The translations under genes were made by a program, and so were the position numbers. Positions 12,780-14,214 of a DNA stretch of 14,214 bases are shown in pieces. This stretch comes from Ruminococcaceae bacterium UBA4958 (GTDB lineage: Bacteria; Bacillota; Clostridia; Oscillospirales; Acutalibacteraceae). Numbering within the stretch: position 1 is the first letter of the stretch; each line of letters starts with the position of its first letter. The notes beneath the pieces are model-generated. The model saw only the letters and a list, made by a program, of their open reading frames with translations, made no database searches and had not been told where the DNA came from. The stretch spans positions 1-14,214 of the forward strand of contig DHAI01000035.1 in NCBI GenBank assembly GCA_002397355.1. Reading direction: 5' to 3'.

Positions 12780-12804
12780 GAAGCCCGCGCCGGGCTCCCC
12801 CCCT
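12771..12804 (-). terminator. Strong terminator after tsf
   Basis: On the minus strand GGGGGGG-AGCCCG (12803-12791) pairs with CGGGCT-CCCCCCC (12787-12774), interrupted by one bulged base, and is followed by TTTT. It ends the rpsB-tsf operon just upstream of the metallopeptidase. Confidence 0.88.
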
Positions 12805-12832
12805 ATCTGCTTTGAAATGACATCAGCCGGAC

Positions 12833-13744
12833 TCACTTTACCAGGCTGGCAATCTCCTCGGCAAAATTGTCCTTGCGCTTTTCGATGCCTTCGCCGCGCT
12901 CAAAGCGCTCGAAGTCGACGATCCGGATCGAACCGCCCAGGTCTTTCGCAACCTGTTCCGTATACTGTTCGATGCTGAGCTTGTCTTCCTTGATGAACGC
13001 CTGGTCGACAAGGCAGACTTCCTCAAAGAACTTGCGCAGACGCCCCTGAACGATCTTTTCGGCGATTGCCGCGGGCTTGCCGGACTCGATGATCTGCTGC
13101 CGCAGGATCTCTTTTTCGTGGGCGACGACGTCGGCCGGAACATGGGTTTCGTCCACATACTGCGGAGCGATCGCGGCGACCTGCATGCAGATGTCTTTCG
13201 CATATTCCTTGAATCCGGGTTTCGCAGCGACCTCCGGAGACGTCTCGAACTTCACGAGGACGCCGATTTTTCCCTCCGCATGGATATAGGCGCCCACCGT
13301 GCCGTCGAATTTCCGGAAACGGCGGATCTTGATATTTTCGCCTATCTTGAGGATTTTTTCCTTCAAAAGCGCGTCGATTGTCTCGCCGCCCGCGGTCTTG
13401 CACTGGAGCAGGGCGTCCACATCGGCGGGGCTGTCGGCCAGCACCGTATCGGCGCAGGTTTTGACAAAGCTGCGGAACTCGGCGTTCTTCGCGACAAAGT
13501 CCGTCTCGGAGTTGACCTCCATCACGACGCCGGAAGTCCCCTCCTCGTTCGTCGCGGCATAGGCAATTCCTTCCGCCGCCACGCGTCCGGCCTTCTTCAC
13601 GGCCGCGGCCAGACCCTTCTCCCGAAGGAAATCAACAGCTTTATCCATATCGCCGTCCGCAGCGTCAAGAGCTTTCTTGCAGTCCATCATGCCGCAACTC
13701 GTCTTTGCGCGGAGCGCCGCAACGTCTTTCGCAGTAAATGCCAT
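12833..13744 (-). CDS. tsf: Elongation factor Ts (303 aa)
   Basis: Guanine-nucleotide exchange factor that regenerates EF-Tu-GTP in translation. The N-terminal UBA-like domain is visible (MAFTAKDVAALRAKTSCGMM, then DCKKALDAADGDMDKAVDFL), followed by the EF-Ts signature VNSETDFVAKN and the dimerisation-type core ending in KDLGGSIRIVDFERFERGEG. Length is normal for Clostridia. The start at 13744 has GAGAGGG about 8 nt upstream. It follows rpsB by 41 nt, the conserved bacterial order, and ends in a strong terminator. Confidence 0.98.
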   Translation of the reverse strand: MAFTAKDVAALRAKTSCGMMDCKKALDAADGDMDKAVDFLREKGLAAAVKKAGRVAAEGIAYAATNEEGTSGVVMEVNSETDFVAKNAEFRSFVKTCADTVLADSPADVDALLQCKTAGGETIDALLKEKILKIGENIKIRRFRKFDGTVGAYIHAEGKIGVLVKFETSPEVAAKPGFKEYAKDICMQVAAIAPQYVDETHVPADVVAHEKEILRQQIIESGKPAAIAEKIVQGRLRKFFEEVCLVDQAFIKEDKLSIEQYTEQVAKDLGGSIRIVDFERFERGEGIEKRKDNFAEEIASLVK

Positions 13745-13785
13745 ATCGAATCCCTCTCATTTCTAAGTTCTGTTTTACGCTGTCG

Positions 13786-14214
13786 TTATTTTGCCGCTTT
13801 TGCCTCCGCGGCTTCCTCCTGCGCGGCGGCCTCTTCCTTTTCCTCCACGGCGGCGGAACCCATCTGGCCTTCCTTGCCCTCGATGATTGCATTGGCCATC
13901 GTCCCGGAGATCAACTTCACGGCGCGGATCGCGTCGTCGTTGCCGGGGACGACATAGTCGATCTCGTCCGGATCGCAGTTCGTGTCGACGATTGCGATGA
14001 TCGGGATGTCGAGCTTTCTCGCCTCCGAGACGGCGATGCGCTCCTTGCGCGGGTCGACGATGAACAGGGCGCCCGGCAGCTGTTTCATGTCTTTGATGCC
14101 GCCGAGATATTTTTCAAGTTTTGCGATCTCAAGCTTCAGCTTGCCGACTTCCTTTTTCGGAAGGAGATCGAACGTGCCGTCCTCCTCCATGGCCTTGAGC
14201 TGGTTCAGACGGTC
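13786..14214 (-). CDS. rpsB: Ribosomal protein S2, 3' part (142 residues in window)
   Basis: C-terminal part of 30S ribosomal protein S2; the gene continues beyond the right edge. Signature segments: [20 protein letters not shown], then [20 protein letters not shown] and [26 protein letters not shown], all typical of S2. The last 30 residues form an Ala/Glu-rich acidic tail, common in Clostridia. It is the first gene of the rpsB-tsf operon; its start and promoter are outside the window. Confidence 0.98.
   Translation of the reverse strand, partial: DRLNQLKAMEEDGTFDLLPKKEVGKLKLEIAKLEKYLGGIKDMKQLPGALFIVDPRKERIAVSEARKLDIPIIAIVDTNCDPDEIDYVVPGNDDAIRAVKLISGTMANAIIEGKEGQMGSAAVEEKEEAAAQEEAAEAKAAK

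Noticed and set aside
13118..13957. Plus-strand frame of 279 codons
   Set aside because: Antisense to tsf and rpsB.

Overview
The window looks like the chromosome of a GC-rich member of the Clostridia (Bacillota), probably Oscillospirales-like. The reasons are AGGAGG-type ribosome sites, TTG starts, sigma-A-like promoters with 17-bp spacers, a sporulation-type polysaccharide deacetylase, and an rpsB-tsf operon. This assignment is an inference from gene content, not from a search.

Region 1 (1 to about 2850) is the right-hand end of an integrated mobile element, visibly more AT-rich than the rest. It holds a hairpin-rich stretch with no clear gene, two very small minus-strand genes (302-451, 516-659), a divergent XRE-type repressor (800-1282) and a large serine recombinase (1346-2815). 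Between the second small gene and the repressor lie two face-to-face promoters with 17-bp spacers and three related operator-like palindromes, arranged like a phage immunity switch. The element ends inside a polysaccharide deacetylase gene (minus strand, 2806-3369). That gene keeps its N-terminal three quarters, then runs into about 10 foreign codons and stops, losing its last catalytic motifs. The left end of the element appears to lie outside the window.

Region 2 (3447-5532) is a plus-strand group: an HD-domain hydrolase, a YhhN-type membrane protein and an SGNH/GDSL hydrolase. It ends at a hairpin terminator shared with the convergent FGGY sugar kinase (5555-7162, minus). Region 3 (7339-10267, plus) holds a Cu/Zn-type superoxide dismutase with a terminator, a TtcA-like tRNA thiolase with its own promoter, and a DUF2156 protein followed 2 nt later by a stand-alone NIF3-like protein. 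The NIF3-like gene overlaps tail to tail with a small minus-strand gene (10110-10379).

Region 4 (10441-14214) is all minus strand. In transcription order it is: the 3' part of rpsB, tsf with a strong terminator, a YgjP-type metallopeptidase with a terminator, then a TetR regulator with a GT2-like glycosyltransferase starting 7 nt after it. That glycosyltransferase has lost its metal-binding DxD motif. I found no tRNA, rRNA or CRISPR. The most interesting items are the element-deacetylase junction, the miniature repressor switch with its two tiny genes, the paired mutually exclusive hairpins before the metallopeptidase, and the DxD-less glycosyltransferase.
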